Assembly: GCA_910583895.1 (NCBI GenBank)
Contig: CAJTYJ010000001.1
Span: forward strand, 62,001-126,000
Length of the DNA: 64,000 nt
Origin: an uncultured Lachnospiraceae bacterium
GTDB taxonomy: Bacteria > Bacillota > Clostridia > Lachnospirales > Lachnospiraceae
Reading direction: 5' to 3'
Shown: one piece after another, positions 1-8,708 of the stretch
How the letters are laid out: every line of letters starts with the position of its first letter
Numbering within the stretch: position 1 is the stretch's first letter
Translations under genes and position numbers: made by a program
The notes under the pieces: generated by a model
What the model was told of the DNA's origin: nothing
The model's database searches: none
What the model saw: only the letters and a program-made list of their open reading frames with translations

Positions 1-459
1 TCTTCCTGGGCGGGTGAATACGAAGAGACCGCCGAAGCACTGTACAGCGGCAGCATCTGGCTTCAGCTGGCAGCCGTGGGATTTTTCGGGCCGGCAGTGG
101 AGGAACTCACCATGCGGGGCCTGATGTATCAGCGCTTCCGGTCCATGATGCGTCCGCCGGCAGCGATCTTTTTCAGCGCTGTTGTTTTCGGCCTCTTTCA
201 CGGCAATCTGGTCCAGGGGCTCTACGCTTTTCTGATCGGCCTGTATCTGGCCTGGCTGATGGAGTGCACCCAGAGAATTCTGGTTCCCATGATCGGACAT
301 ATGTCCGCAAACCTGCTGGTTGTTCTTCTGCAGGACAGCGGTCTTTTGGAAAAGGTCTACGGCTCCTGGGAAACGTTTGGCGCCATGATGGTCTTTTGCG
401 GAGTCCTCTCCCTTTTCTCCATTAAGATCCTGAGGGAGTCCGGATTGGAAGGAAGATAG
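1..459 (+). CDS. CPBP family intramembrane metalloprotease, C-terminal part
   Basis: The frame is open from the first base, so the gene starts before the window and only about 152 residues are seen. The three signature motifs of the CPBP (CAAX protease and bacteriocin-processing, Abi) family are visible in order: EELTMRG (EExxxR), FGLFHGN (FxxxH) and HMSANLL (HxxxN), which supply the active-site and metal ligands. The residues between them are hydrophobic, as expected for a multi-pass membrane enzyme. Such proteins cleave substrates within the membrane, and some give self-immunity to bacteriocins; no bacteriocin gene is seen here, so the substrate is unknown. Confidence 0.88.
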   Translation, partial: SSWAGEYEETAEALYSGSIWLQLAAVGFFGPAVEELTMRGLMYQRFRSMMRPPAAIFFSAVVFGLFHGNLVQGLYAFLIGLYLAWLMECTQRILVPMIGHMSANLLVVLLQDSGLLEKVYGSWETFGAMMVFCGVLSLFSIKILRESGLEGR

Positions 460-518
460 ACAGAACGCAAAAGGATATCCGTTTTGTTTTCGGAAAGCAA
501 AATAAAATATGTCACTTT

Positions 519-553
519 GACCGTTTACCTGGTACTGCAGGCAGACGGTCTTT
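519..553 (+). terminator. Hairpin after the CPBP gene
   Basis: GACCGT (519-524) pairs with ACGGTC (545-550), with an inner CCTG/CAGG pairing, followed only by TTT. The U-tract is weak, so termination is plausible but not certain. Confidence 0.45.
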
Positions 554-648
554 CAATCTCCAAAGATGTATTTGCTAAGGCAGGGCTTATAAGCTGTCTT
601 GACTATTATAATGAGCGTCATGCTTTTTTTCATTTTTCATAAAATGTG

Positions 649-675
649 TAGACATCCCGGGGGGTGCTTTATAAT
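649..675 (+). promoter_or_regulatory. Likely promoter of the fibronectin-III gene
   Basis: A perfect -10 (TATAAT, 670-675) is preceded by TAGACA (649-654) at a short 15-base spacing. The predicted transcript would start near 682 and carry the inverted-repeat leader at 700-778. Of the 348-base gap 460-807, this promoter, the upstream hairpin and that leader are all that can be supported. Confidence 0.5.
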
Positions 676-699
676 TAGAATATCCATATTTTGGAAGTG

Positions 700-778
700 T
701 TATAAATTCACGGGATGGGGGCTTCAGATGGGTTTGCCTGCTTGTACATCTGGCGTCTGGTCAGGGGTGAATTTATAA
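700..778 (+). promoter_or_regulatory. Leader closed by a perfect 12-bp inverted repeat
   Basis: TTATAAATTCAC (700-711) is the exact reverse complement of GTGAATTTATAA (767-778). The 55 bases between them hold a second pairing, CAGATG with CATCTG. The structure lies between a good -10 box and the start codon at 808. It could be a structured RNA leader or a protein-binding operator pair. It does not match a riboswitch consensus that I recognise. Confidence 0.5.
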
Positions 779-807
779 TAGAAAATTGAGAAAGAGGGAC
801 AGAAATC

Positions 808-2325
808 ATGAAGAAAGTGAAACTGGTAGTTTATGCGTTCATTTTACTCCTTTTAATGGGCGTGTCGGTTCAGGCGGCGGAGCCGGCGAATACAATAAGA
901 GTGGAAAAGGCACGGTATGAGAGACCTACAACGTCGACAGGAGATCCGGCGCTTCCCGTTAATATAGAGCTTAGTTGTTATACGATAGATGCGTCACCAT
1001 ATAAAGAATTGGTGTATGGCAGAATTAAATCAGAAGCAGCCTCGGCCAGGTACTGGTTTAAGGGGGACAGATGGAGGAATTCTGATGCTGAGACAACATA
1101 TAATAACTACCAGCCTTACGTGGAAAATCCTGCTCAGTACAGTGCATTTGTATTAAAATTGCGCGGCAGCGACGGGGAAGATTTTACAAGCTCTGGGAAT
1201 AGAGGAGAGTTTTCGGTTTTATCCTTTGAAGTTCCAGGTTTGAAAATGGACTCAAAGGTGATCGCATGTGGATGGAGTAAGCTTGCGCCGAATGAGCGTT
1301 TTTACTTTTATAAAACAAAGATAAAAGAACAGGGAATTCTTGAATTGTCATCGGTCCATACATTTGATTATATCTTTATTGCATTTGGAGATGCACGGGT
1401 TACAGGAAATAACAGCGGTTCATCTTCTGGTTCCGCTTCTGGTGGAAACTCGAATTCCACTTCCAATTCAGGAACTTCTGCTGCTCTTGGGACAGTGAAG
1501 AATCTGACTGCGGCGCAGACAAAATACAATACCATTATACTGAACTGGAGTCCAGTGGCCGGTGCGAAAAACTATGAGATTCTGTATTCGACTACGCCTG
1601 AGAATGCAAACAGTTTTAAAAGGCTGGCTGTCTCAAAGAAGACGTCTTATAAATTCACCAGGGCAAAATGCGGTGTGGAATATACCTTTAAAGTCCGTGC
1701 CTGCGGGAAGTCGGGAAAGACAAAGACATATGGGGCGTATACACAGACATCAGGAAAGACGACGCTTGGGGGTGCTTGTTCCCTTGATGTAAAGAAAACG
1801 ACCTACAACAGTGTGACGCTGAAGTGGAGCAAAGTGGACGGTGCAAAAAGATATCGCATTCTTACGTCGTCGGACGGCCAAAACTGGAAGCTTTTGGCGA
1901 CAAAAGGCGGGACCAGTTACACTTGTAAAGGCCTGCCTACCGGAAAATCAGCTTATTATAAAGTGATTCCGGAGCGGGACTCTTTTGTGGGAAATGAATC
2001 GAATCAGATAGTGGCAACGACGGTTCTTGATACGGTAAAGAACCTGAAAGCACGTGCATCCGGGGCGGACAGCATGAAGCTGTCCTGGAAGAAAGTGCCG
2101 GGAGTTCTTTATTATGAAGTGTATCGCCTGGACAGAAAGAGCGGTGAATATGTTCTGCTTGAAAACGCGAAGCGGGTATCCAAGAACAGCTACATAGATA
2201 CAGGGCTTTATCCATCTACACAGTATTCTTACAAAGTCATTGGCGTAACGGCTCAGGGAGTCAGGACAGGCACACTCGCACAGATTCAATCTGCTGCAGG
2301 AGTGACAAAACCGCCTAAGAAATAA
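808..2325 (+). CDS. Secreted protein with three fibronectin type III domains
   Basis: The 505-residue product begins with a signal peptide (basic KK, then a hydrophobic run ending near VQAAEP). Residues about 25-200 form a domain I do not recognise. A Gly/Ser/Asn-rich linker (about 205-228) leads to three consecutive fibronectin type III domains, each showing the L-x-W core (LNWSPV, LKWSKV, LSWKKV) and a Y-x-V/I strand. No catalytic motif, sortase signal or transmembrane anchor is visible at the C-terminus, so it is probably released or wall-associated through protein contacts. The start has GAGAAAGAGGGAC upstream as a purine-rich binding site. It may act in adhesion or as an accessory to the hydrolase encoded next; this is inference. 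Confidence 0.75.
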   Translation: MKKVKLVVYAFILLLLMGVSVQAAEPANTIRVEKARYERPTTSTGDPALPVNIELSCYTIDASPYKELVYGRIKSEAASARYWFKGDRWRNSDAETTYNNYQPYVENPAQYSAFVLKLRGSDGEDFTSSGNRGEFSVLSFEVPGLKMDSKVIACGWSKLAPNERFYFYKTKIKEQGILELSSVHTFDYIFIAFGDARVTGNNSGSSSGSASGGNSNSTSNSGTSAALGTVKNLTAAQTKYNTIILNWSPVAGAKNYEILYSTTPENANSFKRLAVSKKTSYKFTRAKCGVEYTFKVRACGKSGKTKTYGAYTQTSGKTTLGGACSLDVKKTTYNSVTLKWSKVDGAKRYRILTSSDGQNWKLLATKGGTSYTCKGLPTGKSAYYKVIPERDSFVGNESNQIVATTVLDTVKNLKARASGADSMKLSWKKVPGVLYYEVYRLDRKSGEYVLLENAKRVSKNSYIDTGLYPSTQYSYKVIGVTAQGVRTGTLAQIQSAAGVTKPPKK

Positions 2326-2437
2326 GAAAAACAGAGAATACGTATGCCAGAATCAATGTGGCGGTTAAGGCCGGTATTCGGCCCAAAAAGCAGGCGAGGT
2401 CCCGATGGGGTATACGAATCTATAAAAAATGGGAAAG

Positions 2438-2470
2438 ACATCCCGGCTGTGAGAAGCGGCCGGGATGTTT
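2438..2470 (+). terminator. Rho-independent terminator
   Basis: ACATCCCGGC (2438-2447) pairs with GCCGGGATGT (2459-2468) around an 11-base loop and is followed by TTTT-G. It lies about 110 bases after the fibronectin-III gene. Confidence 0.8.
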
Positions 2471-2887
2471 TGTCTGGATCATCTTTAAATCCTCCTCTTT
2501 TTCAATATTAAAAAACGGAATTCATTCATCTGCAGCGTGCTGTCCTGTCAGTTTTTTTAAGCTTCAGGATGTGTAGGTATCCGATTTGATTCCATCCCGC
2601 CACAATTACGAGATTGATTTTCTGCTGGCCAGGAGAAATAAAATCTGCCGGAATCCTGGAATGCAAAGAAGGAAAGTTGTGACAAATGTAACAATAAGTC
2701 GTGACATACTTCAGGTGTATTTTCGTGAAAATGCCTCTATAATACAATCAGCGAGAATCATATCTGCCGGGAAAAAGAGAAATCTGGATCAGAATACAGA
2801 AGCTTTTGTTTTCTCCCGGAGGATGCGGCACTGGTCACAGGAAGGAATGCGTATGCATGCAGTTATCAGACAAGAGGAGAGAAAGAG
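2471..2887 (+). other. Intergenic region upstream of the GH32 gene
   Basis: No convincing gene lies here. A perfect -10 hexamer (TATAAT, 2738-2743) is present, but no good -35 sits at the proper distance. If used, it gives a leader of about 140 bases before the ATG at 2888. A short open frame (2586-2891) overlaps the GH32 start, but has no ribosome binding site or recognisable product and is not called. Confidence 0.4.
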
Positions 2888-5800
2888 ATGACAGGTGGTA
2901 GAAAGAAAAGATGGGGGTGGAAGAGACAGCTCAGCGCAGCGCTGGCTCTGATGGTTCTGCTGAACGGACTGACAGTGGGGGAGCTCCGTGTACAGGCGGA
3001 AGAACCGGAACAGATCATGGAGGAGACGGCGCGGGAAGAGAAAACGGTTCAGCCAGAAGAAAGTTCCGCCGCACCGAAAGATTCTTCGGACGCGCCGGAA
3101 GGGAGTCCGACCGTACCGGAAGAGCCTTCGGTCACGCCGGAAGAGCCCCCGGCCGTATCGGAAGGGACTCCGGACCAGCCAGAGGAAATCCCGGTGAAAC
3201 CGGAAGGGACTCCGGACCAGTCAGAGGAAATCCCGGTGAAACCGGAAGAAACTCCGGATCAGTCAGAAGAGACCCCGGTGAAACCGGAAGAGACTCCGGA
3301 CCAGTCAGAAGAGACCCCGGTGAAACCGGAAGGGACTCCGGATCAGTCAGAAGAGACCCCGGTGAAACCGGAAGGGACTCCGGGCCAGTCAGAGGAAACC
3401 CCGGTGAAACCGGAAGAGATACCGGACAAATCAGAAGAAGACCCGGATGTATCGGAAAAGAGTCCGGTTGCACCGGAAGAAAATCAGGTGCAGCCAGAGG
3501 CTTCTCCGGAACAGAAGCTTCCGGCGCCGGTTCAGCTGGAACAAAAGGCGGATCAGCCCAAAGGTGAAGAAGGTATCGTGCTGGATAAAAGCGATGGAGA
3601 TACGCATCGGATTTTCAGTCAGGAATGGGTCAAAGGATTTACCTTTGAGACGGACGTTATGTTGCTGGAAGACGGATTCTCTGCGGCGCTGTCTTTTGGA
3701 ATCAGGGACAAAGGGGACATTCCGGCCAAATGGACCGGAGCCAATGTGAATTTTGCAGATAAGAATATCAGAGTCTTTCAGGTAGAAGGAGGCGCACAGG
3801 ATATCGGACAGGCTTCGATTGAGGGAACGCTGGATGCAAAGAAACCGATTCACCTGAAGCTTGAGGTGACGGAAGGAGGAGATGTGACCTATGAGGCGTG
3901 GCAGACAGATGCTCCGGATCAGAAATTGACCGTCACCGGACGACTTAAGGATTATGAAGGCGGATATGCGGGACTGCTGACTTTTGAGAGCAGAGCAAAG
4001 TTTACCAATACGGTTCTTACACCGGTGCAGACTTCGGATGAGGGAGAGGAAAAGGGCCTGACGGATTTTCGGAACATCGGAGACGCTGTTATGGAGGTTG
4101 ACGAAGCGTCGGGAAGGATCCGGCTGGCAAAGAATGCCGGAGATCATTTCGTAATGTATGACGGACTTGAGGAGCCGGCAGAGGCGTTTCTTCTGGAGGC
4201 GGACGTCCGGTTTACCGGTGATAACGTGAACGGAAAGAATTCTGCCGGACTGGTGTTCGGAGCGGCCGAAAAGGACCGGGTTCCGTCGAGATGGTACGGC
4301 GCCAATGTGGACACGGGGCGGAGCGCGGACAGGGATCTGTTCCGGGTATTCGGACCGGAGCTTGGAGACGTCTGGGAAGGCGACGGGGACAGAAGCAGGA
4401 TTGATCTGACACAGCCCCTTCATCTTAAGCTGGAGATGGAAAAAAGCGGTGCGTTTACCTACACCTTCGGGAATGCCGGCGGGGAATCCTGCAGGATATC
4501 GGGGACGGTCCCCGGCTGGACGGGAGGATATGTGGGGCTTCTGACCTTTGATTCGGAGGCGGTCTTCTCCCGCGTGGTATTTGAGAACCGGACAGATGAA
4601 GAGGCGGTGCCGGATGCATACCGCACGAATCTGCAGGAACTTGCATACCACGGCGGTGACTGGAAGATAACAGAAGAAGGTCTCTACAGCGATGCAGAAG
4701 GAAAAGGAGACTGCTTTGCGCTCTCGGAGACGGCCGGAAAGAATTTTGTCTACGCAACGGATGTGACGTTCGAGAGCGGGGAGGGAGCCGCGGCCCTTGT
4801 CTTCCGCAGTGACGGCGATCTGGCAAATAAGGAGTGCTATGCGGTCAACATCGATGTGGGCAGCCATAAATGTAAATTCTGGAGATGGCAGGCCGATGAG
4901 GCGCTGCAGCTGATCGACGAAAAGGAAGTTCCGGCTGCGGAGAATGAAACCTATACGCTGAAAGTCGTGGCGGCCGATTCATGGATTCTGTACTATGTGA
5001 ATGATCGGCTGGTAGCCAGCACCGGAGACTATACGCTGCAGCCGGGAAACCTGGGACAGAGCACGGTGCGCAGAGAAGGAGTTTTCGGACTGCTGAACTG
5101 GAACAGTAAAGTGACCTTCCAGAATACCTATTATAAAGAACTGGATGAAACCTTTGACCCGCTGCTTGCCGATCTGTATGTGACGGCGGAGGCCGGCACG
5201 GCAGAGAGGAGACCGCAGTTCATCTCCACGGAACCGATCACCATCCAGTATGTAAGAAACGACGTATCCGCAGTGAAGGTTCAGGCAGAAGGCAGAAGCG
5301 CGGATGCTAAGGTAACCGTGACGGATGAAAAAGGGAATACTTACGGCGCCGGGGATGCGATACCGGTGGAGACGGGGATCAACCTGCTCACGGTTACCAG
5401 TACTGTCCGTACACAGGAAGAAGAACGGGAGACGGAGGCTTCGGCGGTCTACCGCATCAATGTGCACCGTCTGAAGCCGGATGAGGTCTACTACAACGAG
5501 CCCTACCGAGGCCAGTATCATTATTCGGTAAAAGAAGGCTGGGCCAATGACCCCAACGGAATGGTTTATTACAAAGGGAAATATCATCTCTTTTATCAGT
5601 TCTATGACGACCGGGCCTGGGGACCCATGCACTGGGCCCATGCGGTCAGCACCGACCTTCTGCATTGGGAGGATCAGCCGATCGCGCTGTACCCGGACGC
5701 CAACGGGGCTATGTACTCCGGCTGTATTGTGGCGGATGAGAACAATACTTCCGGCCTGTTTTCAGGAGGCGAAGGCGGACTGGTGGCGCTGATTACAGCG

Positions 5801-8614
5801 GACGGAAACGGACAGCGGATCAAGCTGGCGTACAGCGAAGACGAGGGCATGAGCTGGACAAAGGTGGACGAGATCGCGGCGGACTGGACGGCAGATCCTC
5901 TGAAGGACGGCGCTTTCAGAGATCCCAAAGTGTTCCGTTGGGAGAATAAATGGTTTATGGTGGTGGCGGGCGGCCCCCTGCGCATCTACTCCTCGGACAA
6001 TCTCAGGAGCTGGAAATGCGAGGCCGCTTACAAAGATCTCCATACGGAGTGCCCGGATCTGTACCCTGTGGAGACGGAGGACGGGCAGATCAAGTGGGTG
6101 CTTTCCAGAGGGGGACGCTATTACAAAGTAGGTGATTTCCGACAGCAGGACGGAAACTGGCAGTTTATTCCGGATGCGTATTATGCGTCCCAGGACGGAA
6201 TTATGAATTTCGGCCATGATTCCTATGCGGCCATGACTTATTACCTGCACGATTTTGGAACCGCAGAGAACCCGTCGATTCCGGAGATCATCGAATGCAA
6301 CTGGATGAATACGTGGAACGATTACTGCAATCAGGTGGCGGTAAAGAACGGTTCTGATTTTAACGGAACGTTTAATCTTCAGCTGAAGACCGGGCTGGTT
6401 CTTGAGGACGGCAGATATATGCTGACCCAGACGCCGGTGGAGGCATACGAAACCCTCCGCGCAAAAGAGCAGAAGATGGAATACAAAGGAGTGACAGTCG
6501 GAGAGAACAATACACTGCTCCAGGATTTCGCAGGTGATACATACGAGATTGTCTCCCGCTTTTATCCGAAGGAGGGCACCAGAAAGGTGGGCTTTCGTCT
6601 GCGCACCGGCGAGGGAGAAGAGACGCTGGTCGTGTATGATCTGGAAAATGAGCAGATCAGTATAGACAGGAGCCGCTCGGGCATCATCATCAGCGGGGAA
6701 TTTGCGAAAGTATATGGACAGCATGTATCCAGAAATACGGACGGTTCCGTAGATCTTCATGTGTATGTGGACAAGTCCAGTGTGGAGGTGTTTACAAAAG
6801 GATACACGGCGGCCGGCGCTGACCAGATCTTCCCGTCGCCTTCCAGCGTGGGCGCGTCCGTGCTGGTGGAAGGGACAGAAGCCGGGGCGGATATCGTGAT
6901 CTATCCGCTGAAGAGTATCTGGAAGGACAAAGCGGAAGTGACGGTTCCTCAGGCAGTGGGCTCCGCGATGGCCCGGACTCAGCGGCTTTATGTCGGCGAT
7001 GAGCGGAAGCTGAAAGCATATGTGCTTCCCATCAGTGTGAGCCAGGAGCTCACATGGAGCGTGACGTCAGGTACGGATGTGGTATCCGTCGGCGAAGACG
7101 GCACCGTGACCGGAAAAAGCGCCGGGACGGCGGTGGTCACAGCGGCCAGCAAGGCAGATCCTTCTCTGACTCTGGAATTTACCATAGAGGTGAAGGAGAA
7201 TCACTTTAAAACCAATATCCCGGAATATGTCATTCAGAACGGAGACTGGACCATCGAAGACGAGACGCTTTTCGATGAGAATACAATGGCCAATGATTTT
7301 TATATGTCGGCAGAACCGGTGGAAGGAGACTGCTCCATAGAGGTGGATCTGAGTTTTGAAAAGGGCCTGATCAATCTGTTTATGGCGTCCGCATCGACGA
7401 ATCCTTTTGACCGGGGCGGAGCCTATGCGCTGCAGTTCTCAGACAGCCGTCGGGTGAGACTGTTCCGGTTCGGTGTGGACGGAGATATTGCTTTCGGAGA
7501 ACTGCCCGGGCCGGTCAACGACGGAGCCTTTCATCATATCAAAGTGGTGAGAACGGACAGAGCGCTGCAGGTCTATGCAGATTATGCAGAGGAAGCCTGC
7601 CTGACTTATACATTTGATGCGGCAGACGGATACTTCTCCGATGGCCATGTGGGAGTCGGTCTGTGGGACGGCGCTTTGAAAGTGCAGAATCTGTATGTCT
7701 ATGTGGATACCAAAGTGCTGGAGGAAGCCCTTGAAAAGGCAGGTAATCCGGCAGAGGAGGATTACACGCCGGAGAGCTTCCGGGCGTATCAGGAAGCGCT
7801 GGATCAGGTGCAGCGACTGCTGGAGAGCGGAAGTTCTTCCAGAAAAGAGGTGGACGCGGCAGCTGAGGCGCTGGAATATGCACAGAAAAATCTGGTGAAA
7901 AAAGACGAAAATACCGGGACGCCGGGGGATGGAGAGGAGAAGCCGGGCGAGAACAATCCGGGGGATACCGAAGAGAAGCCGGGCGAGAACAATCCGGGGG
8001 ACACCGAAGAGAAGCCAGGTCAGGACAATCCAGGGGACACGGAAGGAAAGCCGGGTCAGGACAATCCAGGGGACACGGAAGGAAAGCCGGGTCAGAACAA
8101 TCCAGGGGACACGGAAGGAAAGCCGGGTCAGAACAATCCTGGGGACACGCAGGAGAAACCAGGTCAGAACACATCAGGAGACAAAGAGCAGAAGCCGGGC
8201 AAGGGTTCCTCCGGAAAGCGGAAAGGAAGTTCCGGCAAAACGGAGCATGCGGCGGAAGTTCCTGCACCGGCGCCGGGGACGGCGCCTGCAGAACAGGGAC
8301 GCTTGCAGACGGTCTTTGGAAGCTCAGTTTCCGGAAATGTCCCGGGGACAGAAAAGACAGAACCCGAAACTGCAGCAAACACAGGGGAAGGAGCGGAGCA
8401 GGTACAGCCTTCTGAGGGAGAAGTGATCATTCAGGAGGAGAAGTCGGAGACGTTTGTGGATTCTAAAAATGAAGAGGTGCCTTTGACGGCGGGAGTCGGG
8501 AGTCAGAAGGACGCAGGAGGATATGCGGCGCTGACCATTCTGGGACTTCTGCTGGCGGCAGGAAGCTTCTTCCTGATTCTGGCAGCCAGAAAAAAGAAAC
8601 AGCATGAAAAATAA
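2888..8614 (+). CDS. Surface multidomain glycoside hydrolase family 32 (fructan hydrolase)
   Basis: The 1908-residue product should hydrolyse beta-fructosides such as levan, inulin or sucrose outside the cell. All three GH32 motifs are present: WANDPNG with nucleophile Asp888, FRDP with Asp1012, and ECPDL with acid/base Glu1054. Order: signal peptide (to about 38), seven 14-residue Pro/Glu repeats (93-190), concanavalin-like sandwich modules (about 225-730), GH32 propeller and sandwich (about 880-1350), Ig-like BIG2 domain (about 1365-1440), another concanavalin-like module, a FIVAR domain (about 1620-1680), seven 12-residue repeats (1688-1771), and a C-terminal VPLTAG, hydrophobic span and RKKK tail. 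That tail resembles a variant sortase signal or a plain membrane anchor. The start has GAGGAGAG upstream. Levanase versus inulinase cannot be told from sequence alone. Confidence 0.92.
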   Translation: MTGGRKKRWGWKRQLSAALALMVLLNGLTVGELRVQAEEPEQIMEETAREEKTVQPEESSAAPKDSSDAPEGSPTVPEEPSVTPEEPPAVSEGTPDQPEEIPVKPEGTPDQSEEIPVKPEETPDQSEETPVKPEETPDQSEETPVKPEGTPDQSEETPVKPEGTPGQSEETPVKPEEIPDKSEEDPDVSEKSPVAPEENQVQPEASPEQKLPAPVQLEQKADQPKGEEGIVLDKSDGDTHRIFSQEWVKGFTFETDVMLLEDGFSAALSFGIRDKGDIPAKWTGANVNFADKNIRVFQVEGGAQDIGQASIEGTLDAKKPIHLKLEVTEGGDVTYEAWQTDAPDQKLTVTGRLKDYEGGYAGLLTFESRAKFTNTVLTPVQTSDEGEEKGLTDFRNIGDAVMEVDEASGRIRLAKNAGDHFVMYDGLEEPAEAFLLEADVRFTGDNVNGKNSAGLVFGAAEKDRVPSRWYGANVDTGRSADRDLFRVFGPELGDVWEGDGDRSRIDLTQPLHLKLEMEKSGAFTYTFGNAGGESCRISGTVPGWTGGYVGLLTFDSEAVFSRVVFENRTDEEAVPDAYRTNLQELAYHGGDWKITEEGLYSDAEGKGDCFALSETAGKNFVYATDVTFESGEGAAALVFRSDGDLANKECYAVNIDVGSHKCKFWRWQADEALQLIDEKEVPAAENETYTLKVVAADSWILYYVNDRLVASTGDYTLQPGNLGQSTVRREGVFGLLNWNSKVTFQNTYYKELDETFDPLLADLYVTAEAGTAERRPQFISTEPITIQYVRNDVSAVKVQAEGRSADAKVTVTDEKGNTYGAGDAIPVETGINLLTVTSTVRTQEEERETEASAVYRINVHRLKPDEVYYNEPYRGQYHYSVKEGWANDPNGMVYYKGKYHLFYQFYDDRAWGPMHWAHAVSTDLLHWEDQPIALYPDANGAMYSGCIVADENNTSGLFSGGEGGLVALITADGNGQRIKLAYSEDEGMSWTKVDEIAADWTADPLKDGAFRDPKVFRWENKWFMVVAGGPLRIYSSDNLRSWKCEAAYKDLHTECPDLYPVETEDGQIKWVLSRGGRYYKVGDFRQQDGNWQFIPDAYYASQDGIMNFGHDSYAAMTYYLHDFGTAENPSIPEIIECNWMNTWNDYCNQVAVKNGSDFNGTFNLQLKTGLVLEDGRYMLTQTPVEAYETLRAKEQKMEYKGVTVGENNTLLQDFAGDTYEIVSRFYPKEGTRKVGFRLRTGEGEETLVVYDLENEQISIDRSRSGIIISGEFAKVYGQHVSRNTDGSVDLHVYVDKSSVEVFTKGYTAAGADQIFPSPSSVGASVLVEGTEAGADIVIYPLKSIWKDKAEVTVPQAVGSAMARTQRLYVGDERKLKAYVLPISVSQELTWSVTSGTDVVSVGEDGTVTGKSAGTAVVTAASKADPSLTLEFTIEVKENHFKTNIPEYVIQNGDWTIEDETLFDENTMANDFYMSAEPVEGDCSIEVDLSFEKGLINLFMASASTNPFDRGGAYALQFSDSRRVRLFRFGVDGDIAFGELPGPVNDGAFHHIKVVRTDRALQVYADYAEEACLTYTFDAADGYFSDGHVGVGLWDGALKVQNLYVYVDTKVLEEALEKAGNPAEEDYTPESFRAYQEALDQVQRLLESGSSSRKEVDAAAEALEYAQKNLVKKDENTGTPGDGEEKPGENNPGDTEEKPGENNPGDTEEKPGQDNPGDTEGKPGQDNPGDTEGKPGQNNPGDTEGKPGQNNPGDTQEKPGQNTSGDKEQKPGKGSSGKRKGSSGKTEHAAEVPAPAPGTAPAEQGRLQTVFGSSVSGNVPGTEKTEPETAANTGEGAEQVQPSEGEVIIQEEKSETFVDSKNEEVPLTAGVGSQKDAGGYAALTILGLLLAAGSFFLILAARKKKQHEK
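3164..3457 (+). repeat. Seven 42-bp tandem repeats in the GH32 gene
   Basis: Seven in-frame units encode 14 residues each, of the type ETPDQSEETPVKPE, the last one degenerate. They probably form an extended wall-spanning stalk. Tandem units like this commonly vary in copy number between strains. Confidence 0.9.
7949..8200 (+). repeat. Seven 36-bp tandem repeats in the GH32 gene
   Basis: Seven in-frame units encode 12 residues each, of the type QNNPGDTEGKPG, the last one degenerate. They form a hydrophilic linker before the C-terminal anchor. Confidence 0.88.
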
Positions 8615-8632
8615 TTAATCAAAGATCCAAAG

Positions 8633-8670
8633 CAGGACAGGGATGTACGTCATACCCTGTCCTGTTTTTT
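8633..8670 (+). terminator. Strong Rho-independent terminator after GH32
   Basis: CAGGACAGGG (8633-8642) pairs with CCCTGTCCTG (8655-8664), extended inward by ATG/CAT with a one-base bulge, and followed by six T. It lies between convergent genes. Confidence 0.92.
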
Positions 8671-8708
8671 CGGGAACGGAATGAAAAAAAGGGATAAAAA
8701 GTTGCAGT

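Noticed and set aside
2586..2891. 101-codon open frame just before GH32
   Set aside because: No binding site or recognisable product, and it covers the probable promoter.
3164..3457. Possible CRISPR-like repeats
   Set aside because: The 42-bp units are contiguous, in frame and encode a Pro/Glu stalk within the GH32 gene.
3431..4867. Long minus-strand open frame (478 codons)
   Set aside because: It lies wholly opposite the GH32 gene, has no family motif, and arises from the codon bias of the plus-strand gene.
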